Assembly: GCA_045606265.1 (NCBI GenBank)
Contig: JAZURO010000018.1
Location: 1 to 17,667, forward strand
Direction of reading: 5' to 3'
Length of the DNA stretch: 17,667 nucleotides
Source of the DNA: RGIG4608 sp045606265
Lineage (GTDB): Bacteria > Bacillota > Clostridia > Oscillospirales > CAG-272
Every line of letters starts with the position of its first letter. The stretch's first letter is position 1. Under the pieces are notes generated by a model. It did not search any database. It saw only the letters and a list, made by a program, of their open reading frames with translations, and was not told the DNA's origin. The position numbers and the translations under genes were made by a program. This document shows, in pieces, positions 11,214 to 17,667 of this stretch.

Positions 11214-12931
11214 GCAAATGCCCACCTCGCTTGTTCGAAATATGCCTCAGTTGCTGCCGCAAATTCAACGGGTGTCTGTGGAACAGCTTGAATGTTCTGA
11301 ATTATTGTGATTCCGCTTGTGTTTCCAGTTGCACCGCTGTTGTATGCCTTGTTTTCTTCTGCGGTTAGAACTCTTTCACCCTTGTGCAATACGGAATAAT
11401 ATCCGTCATACGGAACATAAGATATACCGTTTGCGTTAGAGTTTGTAGAACCGCTGCCAGACGCATTTACATCCACATCAACTTTTCTGTTCTTAAAAAG
11501 AGAATCCCAAAGATTGTTGAACCACGTTTTTAAGCCTTCCCACGCATTGGAAATACCCTCTTTGATGCTATCAACAACTTTTTCGCCAACACTTACCAAC
11601 TCGGTTACAACGTTTTCAATACCCTCAGAAAGCGCATTGATCAGATCAGCTCCCAGAGCAATAATTTTTTCAAGATTTTCTGCGCTGATAAGATACCCAG
11701 CAAGTTCGATTATGGACTTTGTTGCCGCCGTCGCCAGTTCTGGAATAGCTTTAATAATGCCACTAATCAAAGAACCCAAAATGCTAATTCCAGCCATGAT
11801 GATTTCGGGTAAGTTCTCAAGAATGAAACTTCCGAAAGTGGTTAAAATTTCAGTTACAACTCTTGAAATATTGCCCGTGTTGCTATTGATACCATCCAAA
11901 AGCCTGTCAAGCATCTTCTGGCCCCATTCAAGGATTTGGTCTAGGTTGTCAAAAATCGCAGTTCCGATACTGGTCACAATGCCGATGGCCGCTCCCCCGA
12001 TAGTCGGCAAAAATTCGCCAATGATCTGAGGGATATACTGCATTGCAACGGGAACAACATCCTTGATTAGCTTGCCGATGCCGTTCAAGGCAGTACCAAC
12101 GACGGGCGCAATTTGTTTTGTGACGGCTTTTACGCTATCGATGAAATTACCCATCAACGTGTCAATATCAGCTTCATCGTCTGCAATTCCAGTAACAAGG
12201 TTACTCCATGCGGCTTTTGCCATGGTCAGCGAACCGCTAAGCGTAGAAAATGCCTCGTCCATTGTATTGTTGTACAATCCAAGGTCTTTCACGCCTTGTT
12301 CAAGCATTTGCGAAACAGCCGCTTGATATTCGTCAATTGGAACTTCCGTCAACTGCGTGTAACTATCGCTCAAAATACCAGCCGCTTGTGCTTGCTCCAA
12401 AAATCCAGCAGAGGTAGCGGGAAGAATGCCGGAAAACTGGTCTGCAATGGACTGGTAAGAAGATGTGCTACGAGTAATCAGCGTGAACTTCTGGGAAAGT
12501 TCGTCCACATTCTTGCCCGTGCCGCTTGCATAGTCAGAAATGGCTTTCAGGCCAATTTTCGCCGTTTCGTAACCAGCCTCGTCGCCCATGGTAGCCGCAA
12601 ATGTTGCGCCCACATCGTTGATGACTGCAAGGTACTGATTTGCAGACAGACCCAATTCCTTATATGCATTGTTTGCATCGGTGGCAATTCTGGAGAAATC
12701 CATATCGTTAAAAATCTTTTGCGCACCGCCCGCAAGCTGTTCATATTCAGCGAAACTATTCACGGCTTTTGTTGTCAAGCCAACAATAGTCGCAGATGCA
12801 GCACCAACAGCCGCGACGCCAATTTTTGCCGCTGTCTTTAGACCATCTCCAAGTTTACCAGAAATGTTTTTTAATTTGTTGCTGGCCTGATCGTCAACGC
12901 CGATTTTTACGAATAATTCAAATAAATTCAA
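11210..12931 (-). CDS. Tail tape measure protein
   Basis: The 573-aa protein starts at TTG 12931 (AGGTG 5 nt upstream; no ATG fits). The N-terminal 80 residues hold DDQASNKLKNISGKLGDGLK and GVAAVGAASATIVGLTTKAV, typical of tape measures. A helical middle (about 85-270) contains YKELGLSANQYLAVINDVGA and FLEQAQAAGILSDSYTQL. Residues 270-450 hold several hydrophobic segments (IGGAAIGIVTSIGTAIFD, IMAGISILGSLISGIIKAIP) that may insert into the host membrane at infection. A Gly/Ser/Asn linker near 497-512 precedes YDGYYSVLHKGERVLTAEEN. It sets tail length and is released on DNA entry. Confidence 0.93.
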   Translation of the reverse strand: MNLFELFVKIGVDDQASNKLKNISGKLGDGLKTAAKIGVAAVGAASATIVGLTTKAVNSFAEYEQLAGGAQKIFNDMDFSRIATDANNAYKELGLSANQYLAVINDVGATFAATMGDEAGYETAKIGLKAISDYASGTGKNVDELSQKFTLITRSTSSYQSIADQFSGILPATSAGFLEQAQAAGILSDSYTQLTEVPIDEYQAAVSQMLEQGVKDLGLYNNTMDEAFSTLSGSLTMAKAAWSNLVTGIADDEADIDTLMGNFIDSVKAVTKQIAPVVGTALNGIGKLIKDVVPVAMQYIPQIIGEFLPTIGGAAIGIVTSIGTAIFDNLDQILEWGQKMLDRLLDGINSNTGNISRVVTEILTTFGSFILENLPEIIMAGISILGSLISGIIKAIPELATAATKSIIELAGYLISAENLEKIIALGADLINALSEGIENVVTELVSVGEKVVDSIKEGISNAWEGLKTWFNNLWDSLFKNRKVDVDVNASGSGSTNSNANGISYVPYDGYYSVLHKGERVLTAEENKAYNSGATGNTSGITIIQNIQAVPQTPVEFAAATEAYFEQARWAFA

Positions 12932-12951
12932 TCTATCACCTACTTTTGAAT

Positions 12952-13296
12952 TTATTTATTGAGTTTTTTTCTTATTCCGTCAATAACTTCCTCTGCTGTT
13001 CTATTATCGACTGGTTTCGGGTTTAGAATATCGGTTAGTTTAACATCGATATACGAAGCATCAACTTTTCCACCGCTTGAAATTGCAACAAGTTTGGCTG
13101 TGTTTTCACCGATAATTCTCAGGTTTTCAGAAATATATATTTCTGCCGCCTTGCGTTCTTTTCGATCCTGTTCCTTTTGAAAAAGGGATATGCACAAATC
13201 CTTGGCATATCCCCATCCAAACATTTTCAGTTTCGTTACTTCAACAGAGGCGAGACCTCTTTTGACAGCTGAAGCAGGGAGGGCAGAACAGATGTA
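12952..13296 (-). CDS. Frameshifted extension of the tail assembly chaperone (GT-type)
   Basis: This frame has an ATG at 13224 but no ribosome binding site, and it is open upstream to a TGA 15 nt before the slippery site. After a -1 slip at 13296-13302 it continues the chaperone with YICSALPASAVKRGLASVEV, then FGWGYAKDLCISLFQ, KERKAAEIYISENLRIIG and ISSGGKVDASYIDVKLTD. The fusion would have 213 aa (99 + 114). This matches lambda G/GT-type pairs, in which the minor long form binds the tape measure. The start given is where the -1 frame begins to be read; translation initiates at 13592. Confidence 0.8.
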   Translation of the reverse strand, partial: YICSALPASAVKRGLASVEVTKLKMFGWGYAKDLCISLFQKEQDRKERKAAEIYISENLRIIGENTAKLVAISSGGKVDASYIDVKLTDILNPKPVDNRTAEEVIDGIRKKLNK

Positions 13297-13592
13297 AAAA
13301 AATCGATTGCAACCTCATTGGAAAACAGCGTGGCCATGGTTTTGAAGGTGTTCGGTGCCTTTTCTCCGTCTTCCAGAATCCAGAACTTTGCAAGCAACCT
13401 GCCCGTATCGTTGGGGTATTTTACCATCATGTTTTCAACGATTTTCTTGAAAACAGTCTTACGACCGCCCTTTGCATCTTCGTCGCTGACTTCCACCGCT
13501 TTCATTTTATCGATAAAAGGTTTTACTTCGTCAACCAGACGATATGCCGCTGGAAGACAAACTTCGTCCTCACAGTCAAAAAGAAATCTCAT
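13236..13592 (-). CDS. Tail assembly chaperone (G-type)
   Basis: This 118-aa protein starts MRFLFDCEDEVCLPAAYRLV at 13592 with GGAGG 7 nt upstream. It is helical and acidic, with KPFIDKMKAVEVSDEDAKGG, RLLAKFWILEDGEKAPNTFK and FFTSVLPSLLQLSKEVSPLL. It lies between major tail protein and tape measure, as tail chaperones do. About three quarters through, at VAIDFF, seven consecutive T residues provide a slippery site, and the next gene lies in the -1 frame. The main product should be this short form, with a minority of ribosomes making the fusion. Confidence 0.85.
   Translation of the reverse strand: MRFLFDCEDEVCLPAAYRLVDEVKPFIDKMKAVEVSDEDAKGGRKTVFKKIVENMMVKYPNDTGRLLAKFWILEDGEKAPNTFKTMATLFSNEVAIDFFTSVLPSLLQLSKEVSPLLK
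13296..13302 (-). promoter_or_regulatory. Slippery heptamer for -1 ribosomal frameshift
   Basis: Minus-strand T-TTT-TTT read as GAT TTT TTT ACA in the 0 frame lets both tRNAs re-pair after a -1 slip, after which TAC ATC TGT begins the extension. The -1 frame is closed by TGA 15 nt upstream. A small hairpin, AGAGG-TCTCG-CCTCT, lies about 40 nt downstream. Confidence 0.85.
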
Positions 13593-13618
13593 GTTTTACC
13601 TCCGTTTATTTGTTTTAA

Positions 13619-14182
13619 TTATTCAGTGCCTTCCTGAACGTAGAACTCCATTGGCACAACATCCTGTGCGGCAATGGAAACATGACCAGCCAGCGTTACC
13701 GCAATCTGACCCTTGCCATTTTTGGTGGTCTGGAGAGAAAAGCCGGAAGTGGATAGAGCATTGATAAGTCGAATTGCAACCAGACCGCCGTCCGTTCTGT
13801 CACCAACCCACCAAATGTCTGCAAAGTCACTATCCTTCAGATCACGGCGGGGAGTAATCTTGCCACTTGCCGCATCAATATCGGCGGCACCCAGAGCCAT
13901 GCGGATAACTTCGGGAGTGGTATTCAGAGCCGTAAAGCCAAGGGTGCATTCCCAGCCTTCCAAATCCATCAGTTCCATCATGCCGTTGGGGCAGTTGTCA
14001 ACATCCTCACCCCAGTCGCTGTAACTGGCAGTGCAAACAGGGTTAATGCCGCCGGTGGTAGCACAAATGATATTTTCATCAACCAGTTCTGGAGATTCCA
14101 CATCAAAGGTTTTCAGCAGAACACCGGCATCAACCTGGAACTCGTTGAAAGCATCCTGGGAAATTTTAGAAAATCTACCCAT
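13619..14182 (-). CDS. Major tail (tube) protein
   Basis: The 187-aa protein starts MGRFSKISQDAFNEFQVDAG at 14182 with AAGGAG 6 nt upstream. It has FNEFQVDAGVLLKTFDVESP, then ICATTGGINPVCTASYSDWG, WECTLGFTALNTTPEVIRMA, DSDFADIWWVGDRTDGGLVA and a C-terminal AVTLAGHVSIAAQDVVPMEF. This fits the beta-sandwich tail tube proteins of Firmicutes siphophages: the GALL-type N-terminus, the CTxxF segment and the position before the chaperone. The N-terminal longer frame from TTG 14197 includes the ribosome site, so I reject it. It polymerises into the tail tube. Confidence 0.87.
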   Translation of the reverse strand: MGRFSKISQDAFNEFQVDAGVLLKTFDVESPELVDENIICATTGGINPVCTASYSDWGEDVDNCPNGMMELMDLEGWECTLGFTALNTTPEVIRMALGAADIDAASGKITPRRDLKDSDFADIWWVGDRTDGGLVAIRLINALSTSGFSLQTTKNGKGQIAVTLAGHVSIAAQDVVPMEFYVQEGTE

Positions 14183-14193
14183 TATATCTCCTT

Positions 14194-14562
14194 TCAATTC
14201 GCAGTAAAAAACTCGAATGTCAAATTCAAATATTTGCGTTTAATGAGGTCATCGCTTTCATCGCCCATATTCTGTGCGAACGGCTGACCTCGTTTAATCC
14301 AAATGCGACCGCCGTCACACTTGATAATTTTACCACCCAAACCGATATGGGCAGAGATTTCTTCCGTTTTGGCATTGATAGCCGTCCAGCTTTCGCCACG
14401 ATACCACAGGGAGGCGGTAGCGGCAACCTCACGATCAAAACTGTCTGTAACAAGCTGATATGTGATGTACGGAAAAGCCGCATCTGTGGGGACTGTGTTC
14501 TCCTCGTAGGCGGTCAAGCCAAAGGATGACCAAAACTGGTAAATTGCAGCCGCTTTTGTCAT
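14194..14562 (-). CDS. Tail terminator protein
   Basis: The 122-aa protein starts MTKAAAIYQFWSSFGLTAYE at 14562 in an ATGA overlap with the previous gene. It continues with AFPYITYQLVTDSFDREVAA, then YRGESWTAINAKTEEISAHI and GGRIWIKRGQPFAQNMGDES, ending in KRKYLNLTFEFFTAN. The FPYITYQLxxD motif followed by a helix and a final strand that ends in LxxxFE is typical of Firmicutes tail terminators (head-tail joining). It would cap the tail tube for joining to the head. It lies immediately before the major tail protein gene. Confidence 0.82.
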   Translation of the reverse strand: MTKAAAIYQFWSSFGLTAYEENTVPTDAAFPYITYQLVTDSFDREVAATASLWYRGESWTAINAKTEEISAHIGLGGKIIKCDGGRIWIKRGQPFAQNMGDESDDLIKRKYLNLTFEFFTAN

Positions 14563-14912
14563 ACAGGCAACTCCCATTCTTCCGCTTCGACTTGCAAAAA
14601 CTGGAATGTTGCGCTTTTCGGTGTCTGCACATCGTCACCATCGGACTTGATACGGAACACTTTTCCATCTCGCAATCTGCGGATTACATCGTGGTATTCA
14701 AGTTTTGCGTTCAGCGGAGCGGTGATAGTGTATCGGCTTGTTACACCTTGCTTTTCAGCCGCCCTTGCTTCCATAGAGGAATTAAAAGTGATAGCCGCCT
14801 TAAAAGATGCGCCATCAACCCAAACAGCCGGGAGAAAGCCGCCCTCGCCGTCTGGCTCACGCTTCTTTTCCATCAAAACGACATCTTCCATCGCTTGCGT
14901 TAAAAGGCTCAT
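14559..14912 (-). CDS. Head closure / head-tail adaptor protein
   Basis: This 117-aa protein starts at ATG 14912 in an ATGA overlap with the gene before it. It holds AMEDVVLMEKKREPDGEGGF, AAITFNSSMEARAAEKQGVT, SRYTITAPLNAKLEYHDVIR and DGKVFRIKSDGDDVQTPKSA. This is a small beta barrel pattern of the SPP1 gp16/HK97 gp9 type, and YTITAPLNAKLEYHDVI matches the conserved core. Its position between connector and tail terminator supports a plug or closure role at the portal exit. Confidence 0.75.
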   Translation of the reverse strand: MSLLTQAMEDVVLMEKKREPDGEGGFLPAVWVDGASFKAAITFNSSMEARAAEKQGVTSRYTITAPLNAKLEYHDVIRRLRDGKVFRIKSDGDDVQTPKSATFQFLQVEAEEWELPV

Positions 14913-15169
14913 TCTACCACCTCATAAGTCATCTTGAAAATATCAGGCTTGCAAGGATAGATTTCGCCCTTAACACCACGGATGATGTAATCGCCAAAAT
15001 TTGCGTGATGCCATCCTTCAAGTGTTTCAATATCTGCATTGGTTTCTCCCCGGTAGTCACCACGCAAGATAATGGCGTTCTTTGTGACACAATCCATAAA
15101 CCAATCAGGAATGTAATCCACTCCAAGTTGGAATGCTTCAATCACAACTGGCTTTTTTCTGTATTTCAT
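14909..15169 (-). CDS. Small conserved phage protein (GDYIIRGVKGE family)
   Basis: The 86-aa protein starts MKYRKKPVVIEAFQLG at 15169, with GGAGG 10 nt upstream and an A shared with the previous stop. It has WFMDCVTKNAIILRGDYRGE, ADIETLEGWHHANFGDYIIR and VKGEIYPCKPDIFKMTYEVV. The motif (P/F)GDYIIRGVKGExYPCKPDIFxxTYE is shared by small proteins in many Firmicutes and other phages; a role has not been established to my knowledge. Here it is embedded between head-tail joining genes, an unusual site for a gene more often found in early or accessory regions. Confidence 0.85.
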   Translation of the reverse strand: MKYRKKPVVIEAFQLGVDYIPDWFMDCVTKNAIILRGDYRGETNADIETLEGWHHANFGDYIIRGVKGEIYPCKPDIFKMTYEVVE

Positions 15170-15585
15170 CACAGTTTCCTCCACTTGTTCAGACGGCTTG
15201 CAAATGCTTTCTGCCAGCCAATAGGCGCACCGTTTGCATCCGTAGCCTTTGTGTAAGCATAGCCGCCAAAACTTTCGCTTGTGTACGGGCTTGCCTTGCC
15301 AACATCGCTATCATTGTATGCCTTGATTTCAGCGGCAAGGGCGATAAGCGTAGGAGGCACCGCCATGGCCCAAACCGCCCCCTCGAATACCTCATCTGTC
15401 AAAGATGTGGCAGGGTATTTGTAAACTCCATCATTAAAGACAGAGCCAACGATACGGAAATATTGACCCTCCTGTAAAAAGTCCAGCGGCGCAATGCTTC
15501 CACCGCTGATTTCAAACTTTCCAAAATGCCGACCATTCGGCACTTCAAAATAATTACGCAATTCTGCGCACAATTCGGTTAGCAT
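15169..15585 (-). CDS. Head-tail connector protein (gp6-like)
   Basis: The 138-aa protein starts MLTELCAELRNYFEVP at 15585 with GGAGG 9 nt upstream; the longer frame to 15657 lies inside the previous gene. It has RHFGKFEISGGSIAPLDFLQ, then EGQYFRIVGSVFNDGVYKYP, EVFEGAVWAMAVPPTLIALA and SESFGGYAYTKATDANGAP. Its placement after the capsid and before the head closure, its size and the GxYFRIVGSVFNDGVYxYP pattern fit the connector proteins of Firmicutes siphophages. It would ring the portal exit. Confidence 0.8.
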   Translation of the reverse strand: MLTELCAELRNYFEVPNGRHFGKFEISGGSIAPLDFLQEGQYFRIVGSVFNDGVYKYPATSLTDEVFEGAVWAMAVPPTLIALAAEIKAYNDSDVGKASPYTSESFGGYAYTKATDANGAPIGWQKAFASRLNKWRKL

Positions 15586-15601
15586 CACGCCGCCTCCTTC
15601 G

Positions 15602-15805
15602 TTATTCTTCGTCTTTCTTTTTTCGTGTCCTCTTCGGCTTTTCTGCGATTTCTTCAATCAGCGGAACGCCCAGCCGGTTATTATCGCTTGCCAGTTCTGC
15701 GATCCGTTCAGCATCAACCTCAACGCCATTGTGGGGGAAGGTGTCCCCCACGGAATAGGCGTGATGGTGTCGCAAATCGGTGAACGCTTTAATTACTCGA
15801 TACAT
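15602..15805 (-). CDS. Small head protein with basic tail
   Basis: This 67-aa protein starts MYRVIKAFTDLRHHHAYSVG at 15805; its ATG shares an A with the capsid stop (TAATG). A short beta-rich domain (YSVGDTFPHNGVEVDAERIA) precedes a Lys/Arg-rich end (KPKRTRKKKDEE). Similar short proteins directly follow the capsid gene in many Firmicutes phages and are usually unnamed. The basic tail could touch DNA or the capsid's inner surface; that is inference. The ribosome binding signal is weak, so translation is probably coupled to the capsid gene. Confidence 0.75.
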   Translation of the reverse strand: MYRVIKAFTDLRHHHAYSVGDTFPHNGVEVDAERIAELASDNNRLGVPLIEEIAEKPKRTRKKKDEE

Positions 15806-16704
15806 TAAGCACCGAAGGTAATCTTAGCGATACCGTCAATGTACTCAGCCCACAGAGCCATACCCATCAGAGCGTAGCTTTCGCCAACGGCGGTAGAGTA
15901 GTTGCCCTGAGCGTGGAAGCCAATCAGGTTGGTTTCGCCCTGGGTGGTGTAGTTCAGTCCCAGCTTTGCAAAGTCGCTGTCGGAAGGATCGATGTAGTAC
16001 AGATCCATATTCTCAACAGGGGTCGCAATGACAGTACCACGGGCAACGCGGGGAGCGGGCAGCAGGAACAGGACGGAATAACCCAGGAAATCCTCAACAT
16101 ACTGCACACCGAAACGGGTCTGAACGGTGATTTCAGAAGCACCCAGATAGTCATAAGCATCCAGAATGTTGGCAAAACCAACAACGGAGGTAACGTCCTT
16201 CTGCATGGAGGCAAACTTGTTCAGAACTTCGCCCTGTGCCTTTGCCAGAGCGGCCTGCCAAGTGGAAGCCTCGCCGGTCAGGGTGCCAGTGTTCAGGAAG
16301 GTGTAGAAGTTGTTCAGCACCTCGTTCTGCAGCTTGGTCAGGAAAGCATCATCGGACTTTTCGACGGCAATCGCTGCGCCGTACTTGTTCACATCCTCGA
16401 TGGGGACAGCCTTTGCGTACTTCTTGATTTCCAGATCACCCTTGGCTGCCTGGGTAATGGTAGCCTTGCTGTATGGGATAACGTGACCGGGTTCAACATC
16501 GCCGCTCTCCAGAGTGACATCGGCGGTGTAGGAAATAAGCTGAGTGCCGGGAGCCTTGCGGATGGGGCGCATAATGCCCAGAATGTTTCGCAGAGCTTCC
16601 CAGTTGTCAGCAAAACGGGTTACAAAATCAACCTCTCTGGCGGTAACATCGGTATAGACATTAGGCAGAGCGGTACGGGGGTTGGTCAGAGTTTCAACAG
16701 CCAT
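15805..16704 (-). CDS. Major capsid protein (HK97 fold)
   Basis: The 299-aa protein starts at ATG 16704, with AAGGAG 8 nt upstream. N-terminal arm residues TNPRTALPNVYTDVTAREVD are followed by DFVTRFADNWEALRNILGIM and KAPGTQLISYTADVTLESGD (the E-loop position). The P-domain helix and strands include KYAKAVPIEDVNKYGAAIAV and SDDAFLTKLQNEVLNNFYTF. Then come SVVGFANILDAYDYLGASEI, LGYSVLFLLPAPRVARGTVI and YYIDPSDSDFAKLGLNYTTQ. Position after scaffold and before connectors confirms the role. It has no protease domain, so maturation by cleavage is not implied. Confidence 0.93.
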   Translation of the reverse strand: MAVETLTNPRTALPNVYTDVTAREVDFVTRFADNWEALRNILGIMRPIRKAPGTQLISYTADVTLESGDVEPGHVIPYSKATITQAAKGDLEIKKYAKAVPIEDVNKYGAAIAVEKSDDAFLTKLQNEVLNNFYTFLNTGTLTGEASTWQAALAKAQGEVLNKFASMQKDVTSVVGFANILDAYDYLGASEITVQTRFGVQYVEDFLGYSVLFLLPAPRVARGTVIATPVENMDLYYIDPSDSDFAKLGLNYTTQGETNLIGFHAQGNYSTAVGESYALMGMALWAEYIDGIAKITFGA

Positions 16705-16723
16705 TTGCTATTCTCCTTTTTTG

Positions 16724-17317
16724 TTAAATAATCTGATTTTCGGCAAGTGCTTTCTGACGCTCGGATGCAGACATAATATAGCGGCCTCTTTCGTCCTTCT
16801 TGTAAATGTCTGCCTTGGTCAGCTTGTCACCGCCATTGTTTGCCGGAGGGTTAGCGGTATTCGCACCCTTCGTGGTGGTAGTTGCGACTAAGCCGGAGAA
16901 ATCGCCCTTGACAAGTGCATCCAGAGAGGAAGCGTCCTTGATCTTGTCTCCGTCCAGTTCGATACCGTCAATTTCGGCTCGACTGCCACGCATAGCAATT
17001 TCAAGGTTCTTGCCAGTGATACCCTTGCTTTCGTAAAAGGCACGGACAGCCTTTTCCTTGGCTTCCTTTGCCTGCTTGTTTGCGATTTCTGCCTTGTAGT
17101 CGTTAAAGGACTTTTCGAGGGTCTTGTATTCCTCGCTGTCCTTTACATTTACAGCCTTTTCGGCAGGCTGTTTTTCAAGTTCCGCTTTTACCTGTTCTTC
17201 GGCATAAGCGTTTCTTGCGGTAAGTTGCTCCGATACCAGCGCATCTTCCAATTCTTTGGGAAGTTCAACCCCGCTTTCCTTTGCAAGGTTGCGAATAGTT
17301 GCTCTTGTGAATGCCAT
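16724..17317 (-). CDS. Scaffold protein (minor structural GP20 type)
   Basis: The 197-aa protein starts MAFTRATIRNLAKESGVELP at 17317 with AAGGAG 8 nt upstream. It is dominated by charged helix (AYAEEQVKAELEKQPAEKAV, LEKSFNDYKAEIANKQAKEA). The tail holds a flexible Ala/Thr/Asn linker (TTTTKGANTANPPANNGGD) and the conserved end TKADIYKKDERGRYIMSASE. It directs capsid assembly and leaves the shell before or during DNA packaging. It is the first gene after a consensus promoter, just before the capsid gene, consistent with scaffold and shell being made together. Confidence 0.9.
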   Translation of the reverse strand: MAFTRATIRNLAKESGVELPKELEDALVSEQLTARNAYAEEQVKAELEKQPAEKAVNVKDSEEYKTLEKSFNDYKAEIANKQAKEAKEKAVRAFYESKGITGKNLEIAMRGSRAEIDGIELDGDKIKDASSLDALVKGDFSGLVATTTTKGANTANPPANNGGDKLTKADIYKKDERGRYIMSASERQKALAENQII

Positions 17318-17365
17318 AACTCAATCTCCTTTTCATCGGGGGCGGTTCGTTGCCCTTTGATTGTA

Positions 17366-17387
17366 TGTATATGCGGTTGTTTATACA
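17366..17387 (-). promoter_or_regulatory. Inverted repeat at the transcription start (operator or 5' hairpin)
   Basis: TGTATA (17366-17371) and TATACA (17382-17387) are perfect inverted arms around a 10-nt spacer. On the minus transcript they form the first stem-loop just at the predicted start. It could be an operator for a dimeric regulator or an RNA-stabilising hairpin. Confidence 0.5.
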
Positions 17388-17392
17388 CGAAT

Positions 17393-17420
17393 ATTATACA
17401 ACAATTTTTCGGTTTGTCAA
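17393..17420 (-). promoter_or_regulatory. Consensus sigma-A promoter of the capsid operon
   Basis: Minus-strand TTGACA (17420-17415) and TATAAT (17398-17393) match both boxes perfectly with a 16-nt spacer. It lies in the 114-nt gap before the scaffold gene. The predicted start is near 17386. Confidence 0.85.
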
Positions 17421-17431
17421 TGCCCCTCGGT

Positions 17432-17667
17432 TTAGGCGTTTTTCATTTCTTTGCAAAGAATATCTTCCATATCTCCCCTCGCACGGTTGATTCCGTCAGT
17501 AATGAACCGCCGTGCTTTTAGGTAGCGTGTGCCGTTGTGAACATATACCGCATAATCTCGGTCAGTTCCCACGGTGATTGTATAAAGGTTCTGCGATTGC
17601 CGTTTCACATCGCCTTTGATGGAATCGAACAATGCGCCAGTGTCCACAATTTCGGTATGTCCATCCT
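17432..17667 (-). CDS. Partial HK97-gp10-like minor head protein
   Basis: The frame is open to the window edge, and the visible 78 residues end at TAG/TAA 17432. They contain HTEIVDTGALFDSI, then NLYTITVGTDRDYAVYVHNG, TRYLKARRFITDGINRARGD and a Lys-rich end. The TGALFDSI start, YAVYVHNGT and RRFI patterns match HK97 gp10-type tail-completion proteins. Normally that gene follows the capsid gene; here it is upstream of the scaffold, so it may be a fusion to a minor head protein or a second, related part. The gene's N-terminus lies beyond the window. Confidence 0.7.
   Translation of the reverse strand, partial: DGHTEIVDTGALFDSIKGDVKRQSQNLYTITVGTDRDYAVYVHNGTRYLKARRFITDGINRARGDMEDILCKEMKNA

Noticed and set aside
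12952..13224. The second chaperone frame as an independent gene from ATG 13224
   Set aside because: No ribosome binding site precedes that ATG, and the frame is open upstream into a slippery heptamer, which fits a frameshifted product better.
15913..16731. A 272-aa plus-strand open frame over the capsid gene
   Set aside because: It opposes an unambiguous major capsid gene, is Gly/Ser/Val-rich, and has no ribosome site.

Overview
This window is the late region of a tailed siphophage or prophage from a Firmicutes host, probably a gut Clostridia. Three things point there: AGGAGG-type ribosome binding sites, frequent TTG and GTG starts, and sigma-A-type promoters, together with protein families typical of Clostridia phages. 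Every gene I accept lies on the minus strand, so transcription runs from high to low coordinates. No tRNA, rRNA, CRISPR array, integrase-type attachment site or lysogeny control region is visible.

In transcription order the window opens with a partial HK97-gp10-like minor protein (17667-17432). A consensus promoter with a 5'-end inverted repeat follows (17366-17420). Then come scaffold, major capsid protein, a small basic protein, connector proteins, tail terminator and major tail protein (17317-13619). The tail assembly chaperone pair carries a T7 slippery site for -1 frameshifting (13296-13302). The tape measure protein, distal tail protein, a Gp37-like tail protein and a baseplate/receptor-binding protein (12931-8259) precede two small tail-end genes (8246-7451). 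The lysis cassette is endolysin, phi-LC3-type holin and XhlA-like coiled-coil membrane protein (7460-6138).

Downstream of lysis, a second promoter (6113-6141) starts a transcript whose first ~63 nt can fold into a compact three-way junction with a possible pseudoknot (6034-6108). It leads an operon of a small membrane protein, a 40-aa CxxC protein, a metallophosphoesterase, a DUF4406/deoxyribosyltransferase-like protein and a sigma-region-4-like protein, closed by a terminator (4283-4317). A small serine recombinase has its own promoter and terminator (4280-3532), making it a separate cassette.

The left end (3499-1) is a run of accessory late genes: a small helical protein, a putative papain-like cysteine peptidase, a Pro/Gln-rich protein, a small Met/Gln-rich protein, a Gly/Trp/Cys-rich membrane-anchored coiled-coil protein, a beta-rich TNF-like candidate, an RGG-box protein and a truncated helical protein. 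Their composition suggests a virion surface or assembly module, but no function can be assigned from sequence alone.

Base composition is mosaic: the lysis and tail-end genes (about 6650-8250) are GC-rich, while the tail genes, the recombinase and much of the left end are AT-richer, consistent with modular exchange. The most unusual items are the structured leader RNA, the left-end module, the promoter-bracketed recombinase and the frameshift site.
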